In this document: piece after piece, positions 49,301-62,867 of the stretch
Position numbering within the stretch: position 1 is the stretch's first letter
Layout of the letters: every line of letters starts with the position of its first letter
DNA from: Corbicula japonica
Lineage: Eukaryota; Mollusca; Bivalvia; Venerida; Cyrenidae
Assembly (NCBI GenBank): GCA_038501625.1
Contig: JAZAYU010000005.1
Coordinates: forward strand, 14,839,996 to 14,903,995
DNA length: 64,000 bases
Direction: 5' to 3'
The notes under the pieces: model-generated
The model's database searches: none
The model's input: only the letters and a program-made list of their open reading frames with translations
Told to the model about the DNA's origin: nothing
Made by a program: the position numbers and the translations under genes

Positions 49301-52300
49301 AGTCGTTATCAGATAATAGCTTCTTGCTCAAATTCCTCTGTATAAGTTGCATGCTATATGGAAGGATTGCCGCCAACTCAAAACAATCATACATTATTTA
49401 TCATTTTAGATAGACCAGTATTGCGCAAAGCATTAAAGATAGTTTCTAATTTGTTATAATTAATAACGGTGTCATCGTAAAAACTCTTACTTGTGATGTT
49501 GCAGGTCTGCAGCTCCACTTTCAATCAAGTTCTCGGCGGGTTTCATGTACACCCACATCATGAATTTGATGAATGGCCTCTTGATGTTACAGTCAATGTC
49601 TGCATGATTTATCACCCACATGATTTCCTCGACGGGAAGAATGGTTTGGCATAACGACTCGATGAACTTGTTTTCTCCCTAGCGAAAAGCGCAATTTTCA
49701 TTTTCGACTTTAAGTAGCTACGGGCAGTTGCCGAAGCGTTCTTTATTTGTTCCCGGAACAGAGCCTTTATTTCATGTACAGTACAAGATCTGCACCTTCA
49801 CATTATTTATATAAAATGATTCTGGTCAATCACCCTTAGTGCCTTTATAGCAAATTCTTCGATTTTGGATAAATAAAAACAACTACTAGCTTGAATAACA
49901 AACTTGGGTTTACTTTGGTAGAAAGAGACCCACGTTTGAAATAGTGCACTGTGCTATAATAACAAAACTATAAATAATGAGTGGATGAGGGGCGAGATAA
50001 CTTACCTCAGCGCATGTTGCTAGCAGATCCACCAAATGTGCAAAGTAGGCCAAATGTCCATCTTCAGCCTTGTTGGTCAGAATATGCTCCCTGTGATTAT
50101 CAAAAATTGTAATCATATATTTACCAAAATAATAATTTTTGCCGTTTAAGTACACGTTTAATTAAATAAGTATAAAATATTAATATTTCAAAATTTATTT
50201 CGAATGAAGGACTGTAACATGTCAACCTTTGCGAATATTTAGATGTGTCAAGCCCAAACGATTTAACAGAACTGTAGCCAAGTTGAGGCTTTAAAATGTG
50301 AATCTAGAACTATAACTCAATTCAATTCAATTACTAACTCTATCATATTGTCACGATGAATTCTGTTAAATGCTAAATATGATGACATAATATTTTTCAT
50401 TGCATATAAATTGTTATATTAGTATAAGTATTAAATGATCATAGGTTAATATCAAGAATGCATAATGAGCGTAATAAGGACCGTTCTGTTTACTGCTGCA
50501 TTTTCGACTTAACGAATGGAGTGTGTGCGCTTAACACAACATTCTATTTTATAAAATCTTAAAATGAAAGTCAAGAAAATACTGGTTTTAAGTTCATGTG
50601 TAACTCAGTTAATTAAATAAGTCATAATATGACGAATAACAGAGTACTGGAAGATGAAATACAATTAAAGATTTGAATTAAATTTTATTTTAAACCACGT
50701 GAAGCCATTTTAGCAGTCGTTCTACCGACCATGAAAGCTACTTTCACCGTGAAATATACTTCATTGTCCCCTACCTTGCAGAGTGAAATAAAAATCATTT
50801 CCCCTCTTTTCCCTAAAGATACACGAAAACACAGCACAAACACAACAACGAAGAAAACACATACCAATACGGTAATAGTAATGGATCGGGAGCATGCACA
50901 TGGTGACCGTGTCTGAAATGTCTGAAGAAACGAAGCCAAGAATTGTTCAAAATTGTTGTACAGACACTTTTAATCACACTTTAAACACACTTAAGAGCCG
51001 ATCAGCGCTTATCTAACACGGTGGTTATATATTTTTTTCATTTGATTGTTCTATGAAAATATGTATGTTTTCTTCCGCTTTGTACAGTGTTTGGAATATA
51101 AGTTAGGTGAATAGTATATGAATCCTGTTAAAATGGTGAATGAATATTAGGTGTTACAAAATGTAAGCTTGCAAAATATAATTATATCATCATTTATAAA
51201 ACGCAGGAAAAGCCGAGTGTGTGAATGAAGAAGATACGCTTTTCGTATGAAAACAATTAAACGACACTAAACTGTCTTCGGGTAAAGTTTGTCTTATTAC
51301 AATATTGGTTGTCGCCATGACTACCCCAGTCCAAATAGGTTAATGCAAAATAAGCTGTAATGACTGTCTGCATTACAAGTTATTATTTTCGGGTAAAAGC
51401 ATATTGGATAAGTGTAACTCTTAGATGCTCTAATGTTTAAATACTTATGACACGAGTGCTTCAGAGATATAATCCAACAATGAGATGCTGTAATGATGCG
51501 AGTGATGAAATTTCTACTTGTTTACTTATTTATTGTCTGCTGCATGTATTTAAAGAGTTTCGTAGAATCAGACGCAACAATTTCGCCGTCAATTCTTCAA
51601 GCCTTCCCACATTAGTTGTGAAGTTAAATCTTTAGAAATAATAGGCTTGCTTTTTATTGATCTCAGTCCAGCCATTTTTGCGATGCATTTAAAAATAACA
51701 TAATTTTGCCATAAATTGAGACAACAAATAAATAGTTCAGACCATGATCAGTGCCCAAGGTTATAAAACTGAGCATGGAAACCAGTCTCAAATCTCAAGC
51801 ATCTGATTGGCTGAAATGGCGACCAGTCACCATTTCAGCCAATCAGATGCTAGAGATTTGAGACTGGTTTTCCATGCTCAGTTTTATAACCTTCAACCCA
51901 GACGTAGCAGATGTAAATATCTGCACTAATATATAATAAAATCGTCAGTGCGACTAAGTATTTTTCAGGAATTAAACATCACTTTTAAAAGAACAAGGTG
52001 ATCAAAGTAATACATAAAACCACATATTTTGTAAAAAAAAAATAATTTTGAATTGATAACGGTTTACAATGAACGCGTGTAGTATCTCTAAATCGGTCAA
52101 GATAATTTTGCATTTTGATTTCACACCTACAACACAAAGTTCCGATACATGTGGCAAGGCACAATACAGATTACAATATTATGACATATACAGTGAGGCA
52201 TGCTTAGTAACATTTTAAGCGTAAAACATTGTTATACAACTGCAGTAATACAGGAAAACCAAGACCATTTTTAAACTGTTTAATTACAGACAAATTCTTT

Positions 52301-55300
52301 AAAACGATAACAATCACAAACAGGATTATTAAACGCAAGCTACAACAAAAATAGTTCACCTAGCTTCTCTTGGTTGGTCCAGAACGTATGCAGCTTTCTT
52401 GAAATTTTGCATAATATACTTCATAACTAGCGCCTGATTCCTCTTGATTGTCAGGTCCAGTCCTTCCACTTTGACCAGGACATTCAACAAATCGAGAAAT
52501 TCTGGGGCTAGATGTTGGTGCTCTGCTGCCAAACGAACTATTTTCTTGATCTGCTGCGGATGAATCTTCAGACAGGTAGCTTGGTTGGCGATGAATACCT
52601 ACAATAAAATAGTTCTTTTATATTCTAACAAGATCCTCATATCAAGCACATGCTATTATAACGTTCAATGTGGTGAACCCATGGATTATAGAAAAAATAT
52701 TTTAAAAAGATTTGAAAAATGTTACCAAAGTTTCATTAAATATGCATATGAAGGCTGCTTAAAAGTCATGAATCGGATTAACAGTAATGTATTTTATGCC
52801 ATGACAAACTGGCGTCCTAATCCTAAATTATTAAGACAGTTTTTACACTCAATACGATAGAATACTGATCACAATGAAACTAAATTCATGTCATGTAAAC
52901 ACTGTCTAACCATTTTTCTTTCTCTAAATACACGAACCGAACACGATAAAGAATTAAAATATAACAGGCTCGGTTTGATTGCACCTGTTCATGTGCAATA
53001 TTGGCAAATGCCGGTTAAGGGCCACGTCGCCTAGTCTAAGAAGTTCAAATCTTAATAAAAAGACGGCTACCAAACAGAAGAAAGCACACCTCTTTCAATG
53101 CCAGTGCGAGATCGGAAGGTACAACTTGAACATCTAGAAGTGTGTCTAGATGGTGGAAGATCTTGAACTGCACATTGTCGTTCTCTCTGATCAGAAGTTG
53201 GAGAAGGTAGAGGGTCTTCTGGAAGATTACCTTCATACCGCTGTACTGCTCTTGCTGAAATATCAAAAAGCATCACCTTGAGTTGTCTTTTATATGGAAT
53301 ATAGAAATTAGCATTTACTGTTTATAATGATGTACAATTAAATGCAATTAGATTGTCCTCAAAAATGGGACCTGAAACGGATAAAGCACCACCTTTATAA
53401 AACTCAATAGAAAAAAAACGATTAAAATGCATTAAATATAAATTTATCTGCTATAGAAGTAGTCGTGGTAGAGGTAGTAGCAACAGCAGTAGTGGTGGTG
53501 GTATAACTGTAGATTAATGATTATAATAAATATTGTTTCCGAAATATTAATTTTTTAAAGTTTTACCATATGAACGACAAGATTTTTAATTATCATATAT
53601 GTGAAAAATTTGTTTGTTATCAGTACGGACTAAATTTATAAAACTAAAAAATAATATGAGAACGCAATTACATGTACTTGACAGACTAAGTTGGAAGAAG
53701 AATAAAAACAAAATGAATGGACCATTCAGAAAATGAAAAAAGTTAATTCCAGTCGACGCCAATGTACCTGTAAACAGGTTTCTAAGAGATAAATCAGTGC
53801 TAGGTTGTTCTGTAAAATAACAACGTTTAAACATCAGTTTTACTGAAAGATGAGGATTTTAAAGAGTTTTGACAAACCAGAAGTTTTGCGTCGATTTCTT
53901 GAGACAGTATATCCATAACAATGTCAAGAATGCCTGTAAAATATAAAACAAACATTTGTTATTCCTGGAAGAAAACCATTCAACTTTACACTTATTAACC
54001 ACTAAAACTATTGAAATATGTAAAGATCATTTTTTACATAAAAAAGTTTTTCAAAATAATAATTCATACAACTTTGAATGATGGATATAGAGGTTATCTT
54101 TAGAAACATTCATTTAACATTGTTATTCATCAATTTACTGAACTAATGTTATCTATAAATATTTAAAAACATCATATTAAAAACATAAAACTAACTCTAA
54201 TTACCTACCATGACTTATCATAATATTTTGGTTCATGAAGTGAGGTTCGTGGGGATTCTTTGGCAAATGGCAGAACCTGCAGTTTAAATGTGTCATTTAC
54301 TTAATTCACCAAGACAATTTGTACTTGTCTGCTCATACGAGAAGTTGTTGGGGGCAATTGTGAAGCTGATTCACCCTAGAATCTGATTAATGTTTTTCCA
54401 TGGAGCGTTAATTTTCGTTATTTTTGTTTTTTGTCGTTTTATGGTATAAACAAAGATACAAATAAAATAAAACACCCTGAATACAAGCATGTATATCCTT
54501 ATTCGTGGCTACGCGATTTAATTAAGTTCAAGTGTGATTCTTATACTAATTAGTTACATTTCAACCGATATTACATTAAAACAACAAATGTTCTCCAATA
54601 ATTTGATATGATTTGCTAGCGAATATGGTTTCGAACAACTGTTTTCTATATAACATACTCGGCAAGTTCGTCTAGTATTTCGCTCATGAGAAGAACTTGA
54701 TGATCGTTCAGCTTTTGTTTTGCGAGTCTCCTCAACACTGGCATACTTCTCTGAACCTCTCTGTGTACTCGGGCCGAGTCTTGTGATAGAAGAATCTAAA
54801 AACAAAACAATATTAAATCTGTTACAATTAGCCCAAGTGACCTTCTTGTATTAAATTGTTCATAAATTCTGTTTAGGTAAGCATTTTCAATGTGGTACGA
54901 ATAAATATAAGATGTAAAGGAAATATATCAAGATGTGTGCAATTCTGATCTAGTTGACAGTTCTGCAGATTTAAACACATAATTATGTTGAGCATATTTG
55001 GATTATCAAATGATATCATGCGACAGGATGCAGAGCAGAACGACTGATTTACAGCTGAATCTCTAACGACTATCTCGAATTCAGAAGCAATACAAAACAA
55101 AAATTATGAAAAATATCACAGTCTCACCTTGATTGAAACTGACCATAGGCAAATTTGAGAGCCTCCAAGACAAACTCAAATACAGCTTACCTGAGCCTCT
55201 AGAGCCAACCTGAACATATCGCTCTGCGAGGAATACAACTTGTTCAGGATATCCAAAGATTTCATCACCATCATGTCATACTTGTAGTTTGACAGGTCCT

Positions 55301-58300
55301 AAGCACAAGATAACTCAGTAGATTTTGTTTTCATTTTACAGTGATCTTCTGTATTTGTATTTATTACTAATACATAAAAATGCACTTTCATCCAACGGCT
55401 GATTTTGACATTTTTTGTATCAAAAACTAAAACTAAATTCAGTTGGTCAAGCCTAAGAAAAATTTAATTAAATAAAGTTTACAGGTGTGTTTAATCGGAG
55501 CATGAAATTTTAATTGCTCCATTTCTTTTTCACTAAATTAAAAAAAGTAAAACTTAACATTTGTTATATTTGATCGTAACTATGTCATTAACAACTATAG
55601 AACATATAATAATAACTGTTAATCTTCTAAGAACATAAGTCTGAGCAGAGAAATGAGTTCAGCTACAATATAACGTCTTATAGAAATTATAGTCACAGTA
55701 AGCAATTATTCCTACCAGTAGTATTGTCGTTGTATTGTCAATGTCAAATATGGCTGAAGCATTAAACATATCCTTTAGTTCTTTCAGCACCTCTCTTTGC
55801 TTTTTTAAGCCTTTCCTGAAAATCGATGGTATATTAAAAAGGTAAAAACAAGGAATAAAACCAAATAACAAAGAAAAACTTTTTCCAGACAATGCTTAGG
55901 TGAGAATAAAGACAGTCAGTACAGTGAATATTATTTGTTCGTATTAATTAATAATGGTCTGTTTTATGTGTTCAAACAGTTAATGCTAAAGTATCAAAAG
56001 TAAAAGCAGCCTTCTACTGTATATGCATAGGCACTGCAATTCAATCATATCCCATTTTTTCCACGAAAACCAGTTCTGTCTTAAACCACAGCAAGGACAA
56101 CAGTTATCTGCAAACGTCATTCTTCATATATGAGGAGTATTTAAGAACAGAATAAAGTAAATTCTGTCCCTACTATCCTCAACCGTCAAATAATAAAAGG
56201 ATAGTATGACGTTCTTAATAATAATATTTCCGGCCTCGCGATGTTATATTAACAAGGCAGTCGGAACGACAGCAATATCCCCCGCCGCATGCAGGAGTGT
56301 TTGAAAGGTTATGGATGCTTAATTGCAAATTAACAAATATATCTCCAGCAGTTTGTAAGTTATGGAGCAAGTATGAAAGACATGGTTAAATATGAACCTT
56401 CAAAGACAACTAGTGACGACCTTCAGCTGGCCAGGTTGGAACATGGGTTCTGCACATCATCTTGGTGGAATGAACATCCGACTAAAGTTTGATAAAATGC
56501 ATTGCAGGGGTTCAAAAGATATGAACCGGACACAAAATACATAGTTCAAATCTTCAATGATCTTGACCTTGAGCCAGCCAGGTCGGAACATGGGTTCTGC
56601 ACATCATCTTGATGGGCTGAACATTTGATAAAAGTTTCATGATATTCATTCTAGGGGTTCAAAAGATATGAACCAGACACAAAATATTTAGTTCAAATCT
56701 TCAAACATCACTGGTGACCTTGACCTTGAGCTGACCAGGTGGGAACATGCGTTCTGCACGTCGTCTTCATGGGGAGAACATTTGACTAAAGTTTCATGAA
56801 ATTCCTTCTAGGGTTGAAAAGTTATGGACCGGACACGAAATGTGCGCGCACGGAAGGACGGACGAACAGACGGACGGACGGACAGACGGACGGACAGATG
56901 GACGGACGAAGACCTTTCCTATAATGCCCAGCCGCTATGCGGCGGGGGATAAAAATAATAATGACATATAATGGGACTTACTTGGACAGATCTATCGGAT
57001 TGAACGTCTCATACAGCAATGGTTCTATCGATGTCTGACTGCGTCTCTTCTTCGATGATTGCTCAGCTACCTTAAACTTCTCTACAAACGTCTGAAACAC
57101 ACAAGCGATTAAACACAAGTTAGATTCACGGGCATTGCAGACGACTTAATAAGCTTAACTTTTTTTAAAAGTTCACAGTAAAATCACACATCGTGTATTA
57201 TGAAAGAAAAATAAGTGGTATTTTGGGGAACACACACACACTAGTATTGTCAGCACTTTCGCAGATTTTTAAAATGTTTTCCTGAACACCTACTTATATA
57301 TACAATGCAATATTAAGTAAACGAACAATACCTTTAAACGAACGTTCCTCTGGAAAGTAAGAAGTAGATCTAAAACCTCCATAGCTCTGAAATACAAAGG
57401 AACAATTATGTACCACTTTAATACATATTTACATAATACAAATCAAACTGTTGTTCACCAATTTTTTAATTAAGCAGTTTTTTGTTTTCTATTTATTTTA
57501 TTCCCGTCATCATAATCTTGCTGACTTAACTCTCAGTCACGGCATCGAATGCCTATATGAGCACGATACTTATGAACTATGTTTATAGTACTTCTAAAAT
57601 TACTTTTGTTTTAATATTTCAGCCAGTTTATAGATAGGTGGTTTCAATATCCCAGCCAATATAGATTTGGATATTGTCCAATCACCCCCAAGGATATACT
57701 TCCTGCTTTTTAATTTTTGCCTTTGGCGTCGTCTGTGATATGCAGGATTTATATTCTAAGATCCCCAGTCAAAATTCTATTCTGTTTAGTTCCGCCCATT
57801 GTTTTCTCGTTTAGGACAAACCCATTCTTTTATCTGGGGACCATACGCCGCTGAACATGGAATGGTATTAATCTGAAAATACCTCATTGAAGGTTTCATG
57901 TTCACCGCCATATGCATACCATCGTTTGGGATGGATCGAAATAGTACTATTTAATGTTGTAATTACTGAGTTGCGCTCAACCCGGGGATAGGCGGCGTGA
58001 GTAGTAATATGCATTCCCATTACTGCCCATGAACAGGCTCAATCAAACCGAGCCTGCAGTATTTTCATATTTGTCATGTTCGGTGGCTTTCAAAGTTCCC
58101 TTTTCATCTATTACTTATTTGCCTGATCATTCCATAACCTTTACATTTACGTTCTATGTTCTTTTCTTTTAAGTTCGAAGTTGTAGAGTAGGTGGGCGAG
58201 TTTTAGTTTAACTTGGTAACGGAGTGTTGACTTCAAATGACTTGCATAAAAATTGCAGTACATGAATTATCTTTGGATGATAATCTGCTAAATACCCAAC

Positions 58301-61300
58301 TTAGATTTTTACAAGGCTTAACATAGCGACGAACACTTGACGACTTACGATCCGAACATTAAGTGTGTAACAAATGTAACTAATAAATGGAATAGAAATA
58401 TAAACGTCAGTTTTGCATCTAGCGCTTGAATTATGAACTTACTGGTATTTGGCTTTGACCACCGCTTCTGTTTCCTTACAGGTCTCGTATCTTCCAGATT
58501 CACGGTATTTGTTGACAGCTTTCTGTCCGTCCTTGGAGTATCCTATCATATACCATTATTCGCAGATGAAACAAACATGATATTTTAAAACCAGACTGTT
58601 TTAATGGTTTGTAAGGAATAATTATATTGTAAGGAATAATTATAGGTCTTTCTCAGAAATGTAAATGTTTATTTTTTGCACATAGCGTTTATTCGTCCTA
58701 AGTGTACTTTTTAACTTTCTCGATAGCAGGGCCCAAGATCATAAAACTGAGATTGGAGACCAGTCTCAATCCTCAAGCATATGATAGATGCTTGAGATTT
58801 GAGACTGGCCTCCTGATTTAGTTTTAAGATCTTGGGTCCAGATTATATATTTCTTAAAACAATATTCTGGAAATAGTTTGCATACCTTTTTTAAAAAAAA
58901 TATTACGACCAATAGAAGAAATATTATTTGGACAACGAGTCAAATACCTTTGCTTTTATCTTTCGGAAAAGGAACATCATGTCTGCCATCGAGTTGGCTC
59001 AGCAATGGCGTCAACAAGTGCCTCACATCATCAATGTCACTGTAGTAGCCAAATTTGACCAGATGCTGTAGAAGCCTTAGCACCTAGCAGAGTAAATAAA
59101 ACTAAAATAGGTTATCACAAAACGCACTGTGACATACACTACAGAATATTCACACGGTGAACAGCAATACTGACATCAATGATATCATAATTTAACCTTG
59201 TTTTGAATTATTAACATAATTCCGAAAAAAAGTAAAACAGTATGTTAGTATATTTAGTTAAAATACTAATTGAGACCAAAATAAACCAAATATGTTTATG
59301 GCGTCATAGCGAGGGGCACTGATTCCCACCAAAACACATCGAGTCTTTATACTTAAAATAATTTATGGTGTTAATATACATTGTAATATTGAATGAAATG
59401 AAGAAAAAAGAGAAAAAAACATTTGATACCTGTTCTATAAGCAGGTTGTGTCCTATGTCTGAAGCAGTCATGATACAGTTGTTGTTGAGAAACTCGGCAA
59501 GCCAGTCTCTGAGTACTGGGAAGATGGTCACTAAATCTTTCACAACCTAACATATAAAAACATTATGTATATAGCCAATTTAATAGCAAAAATAGGCATA
59601 CCACAGCACGGATACGAGTTAAGTATAAGTAAATTCTCTTCTGCTTAGACAATCTATGTACGTTACAAGTAGTTCGGTGAGTTTATAATAAAAATTAATT
59701 AAATATATTTAAAAAGATCAAGTTATAAATGCAAAATCTTAATCAATTCCTTTTCAAGACATTATCGAAATAGTTTATATTTTAGACATAGAAGCTAACA
59801 CCATCTTCGGATTAGTAAAAAAAGAACACATTCCGATATACATAATTATATATACGTGTACGTGATAAGAAAGTAATACTGTAGAAAAGTATGAGTTTAC
59901 GAAGATAAAGGGATAGATGAGAATTATAACAAGCAGGGTACTGGGTAGTGGTATTACCTGTGAGCCCCCGGACGAGCTGCTCGGTTGCTAAATGTTAGTA
60001 AAACATCAAGTGTTAGTAACAATGGGAAATATTTACACTGACATGTATATCGATCAAGTTCCCTTTAAATTCTTGCATTATTTTATATCATGTTTAATAT
60101 AAGACAAAGACATTATTGAGAGTTTGGAATCTTTGATATAGTTATTGGTGCTCGTGCTACTTATGTTCAGGTGTAAGTTAAAAGTTTTAACAATAATCAA
60201 AACATTCTGGCCTGATTAATAAACAGCCTCAAGGTCCATTCTCTAAACATAAACTAAACACGGCGTAAACAACTTAACAATTTGTTATTACAAACTACAT
60301 TAATGATAACATTGTAAATGGAAAGCCGACAGAAAACTGTTATGTGCAATCACAATTTCAAGTATTAAACATGTAAACGTCAATGAAGTAATTGAAAATC
60401 TTACAAATTGGCTCTGTTCTCTCTCAGAATCCTTGGATCCGACATACTCGTAAACAAAGCAGATATTGGGATTGTCAAGGACAGAGTAGTTGTTTCCGAC
60501 GTCCACAAACAGTCCTGCAAAGATAAATATACTATAACAAGAGTTGAGATTAACTAATTGAAACTGAATGATTTTATGATATTGGAACTTTATATACTGA
60601 AAACAAAAATAAATAAAGCCTTCTTGGGTTTGATATTTATTAAATGAGTAATTTTGAAACGTGTTGTGCTAATAGACTTTTCTTCGCTGAATAAAAAAGT
60701 TTACCAATACTTTAGACCATTCGCAATTTCAGCCATTCAGCTGCTTGAGATTTGAGACTTTTTCTTCATCTTTATGATCATGGGCATATGCTTACCAATG
60801 ATCAGTTCACAGTATTTGGCTCTGATAGAGTCTGGTAGAAGATCTGATGTAATACAAAGGAAAGCATCCTCCCAGGTCAAATATCCAAACTCCCTAGTGA
60901 TGACGTGGATCGCAAAGTCATTTCTTCCCTTAAAACATTGTAGATAATAAAAACATTTGTTTGCATTAACTAATTGTTTTAAAATACTATAGCTAACATT
61001 GTTATTATATGTGACAAACAACAATATTAAAGTCCATGTACGCTATGGAAAGCATTAACATTTTTGGCCTAGTGTAGAATGGCATTCACCGACCTTCCGT
61101 GTTCGGTGTAGCAAGAAATCAAGACCTAATTTATTTTAATTTCATACAGTCAATTTAGCTTTTTGTAATGCAATGTTCCACTTCGCTCTGCAATGTGATT
61201 TCTCCGTCGACATATACCGTTCACACAGTTTGTTGATATTCGAAAATTTATGGTTTGTTTTGTTTTCGTTCGATTTGTAACTTATATTTACAAGGTGGCT

Positions 61301-62833
61301 TTTTTCAAGCTGACTGTTGAACCAATAAACAACATTGACACACTTTCAGAAAAAGTCTTAAACTTATTACAATATACATTGGTGACTGTGCGGCGTTCTT
61401 TTAACTGAATAAGTCAAAATTACAATTATAACAAACATACATAGGTGAGCGCCTTGAAGAGATCCAGCTGATGAATAAGGAAGTCGTACTGTCCTTCGTT
61501 AAATTCGGCGCTGTCAGGCTGAAAATTATTTGTACATTTTATACTCGCTTTGTTCAAATTGTAACAGATCAATTCGGTTAATGATTTATACAAATGATGG
61601 CTTTTAAAAAACTGAGACGGCTAAATATAAACCAAATGGCGATGAAATTAAATATACAATAAACAATTCGTTTACGAATTTGTAAGTGTTCAAACAGTTT
61701 ATTTATCAAACTAAGAAAGTGGACGACTGAATCGTAGACACAACTATCCAATACGACCTTAATATCCTGGAATTTCTACATGCAGATAGTAGCATGGCAT
61801 AAATCTTGATTCTGGCCTTGTTGGATATTTATTTTTGGCATTGGAACTGAACATTTATGAAACACATTCAAGTGTTTCAAATAATTAACATTACGATTCT
61901 CCAGGCTACCCAATACTTACGTTCACAAAGTCATGCAGTGTACTCCAACTCTGTGTATTGTTGGTTGAGACATATACAATGTTTGGCCTTTTGTTGATAT
62001 TTTGTCCACGGTCAGTCAAGAACACACTGTCCTAAAATATGCGAAACAAAACAATAGTTTTATAAATATTCATTAAAGCCTACACTTATTGTGATGACAA
62101 ACAGGGTAACAATCTGTTCACGAGAATACGCTCATGCAACAGAGATACATTATCACGAATCGGAACTATTTCTAATATGCAAAATGTAATTGTTTGGGGC
62201 GTCTATTTAGAAACTGATTATTGTATAACCATGCTTTCTTCTCCTCTCTACGTTTTGGCTGTGTGGAGAGGTTGTGTCTGCTGGATGTGGCCATTCACAT
62301 GAGGCATATTTACTTTCTTATGAAAAGAGAAATAAAAGGAAACTTCATATACTTTCAGGTAATTGTAGAAAAAAATCCTGGGAGAATTATACATTTTCAT
62401 AACTTTAAATACCTATTGAGCTCATCACTACCTACCTTGTATGATCTGAGCCATTTTTCTGTGATGTAAGTTTGATTGTTCGGTATTGATACACCATCAC
62501 AGACACAGAGAACTTGCAACAGATCCAGAAACCGATAATTCTGTTAATCAAAAACATAACACAATATATAGCAACATTATTATTCTGACTGGCTTTGTTT
62601 CATGAGAAAATGCATTAAGATATTTAAACTGTCTTGGTTTTTTTTAATATGCTTCACTCTAAATGAGGTAAGTTTTGGTCAAGATTAGATTTAAGTTATA
62701 TTTGTTTATGAGTTTCTCGGGGTCCACAGGTTATTATGCCAATAATTTATTTAACAAAATCGCTGATGGAAAAATTGTTACAAAGACTCTCGTGGTAGAT
62801 TATTTTTTAAATGAGTTCCCATTAAATAAAGTC

Positions 62834-62867
<34 letters not shown>

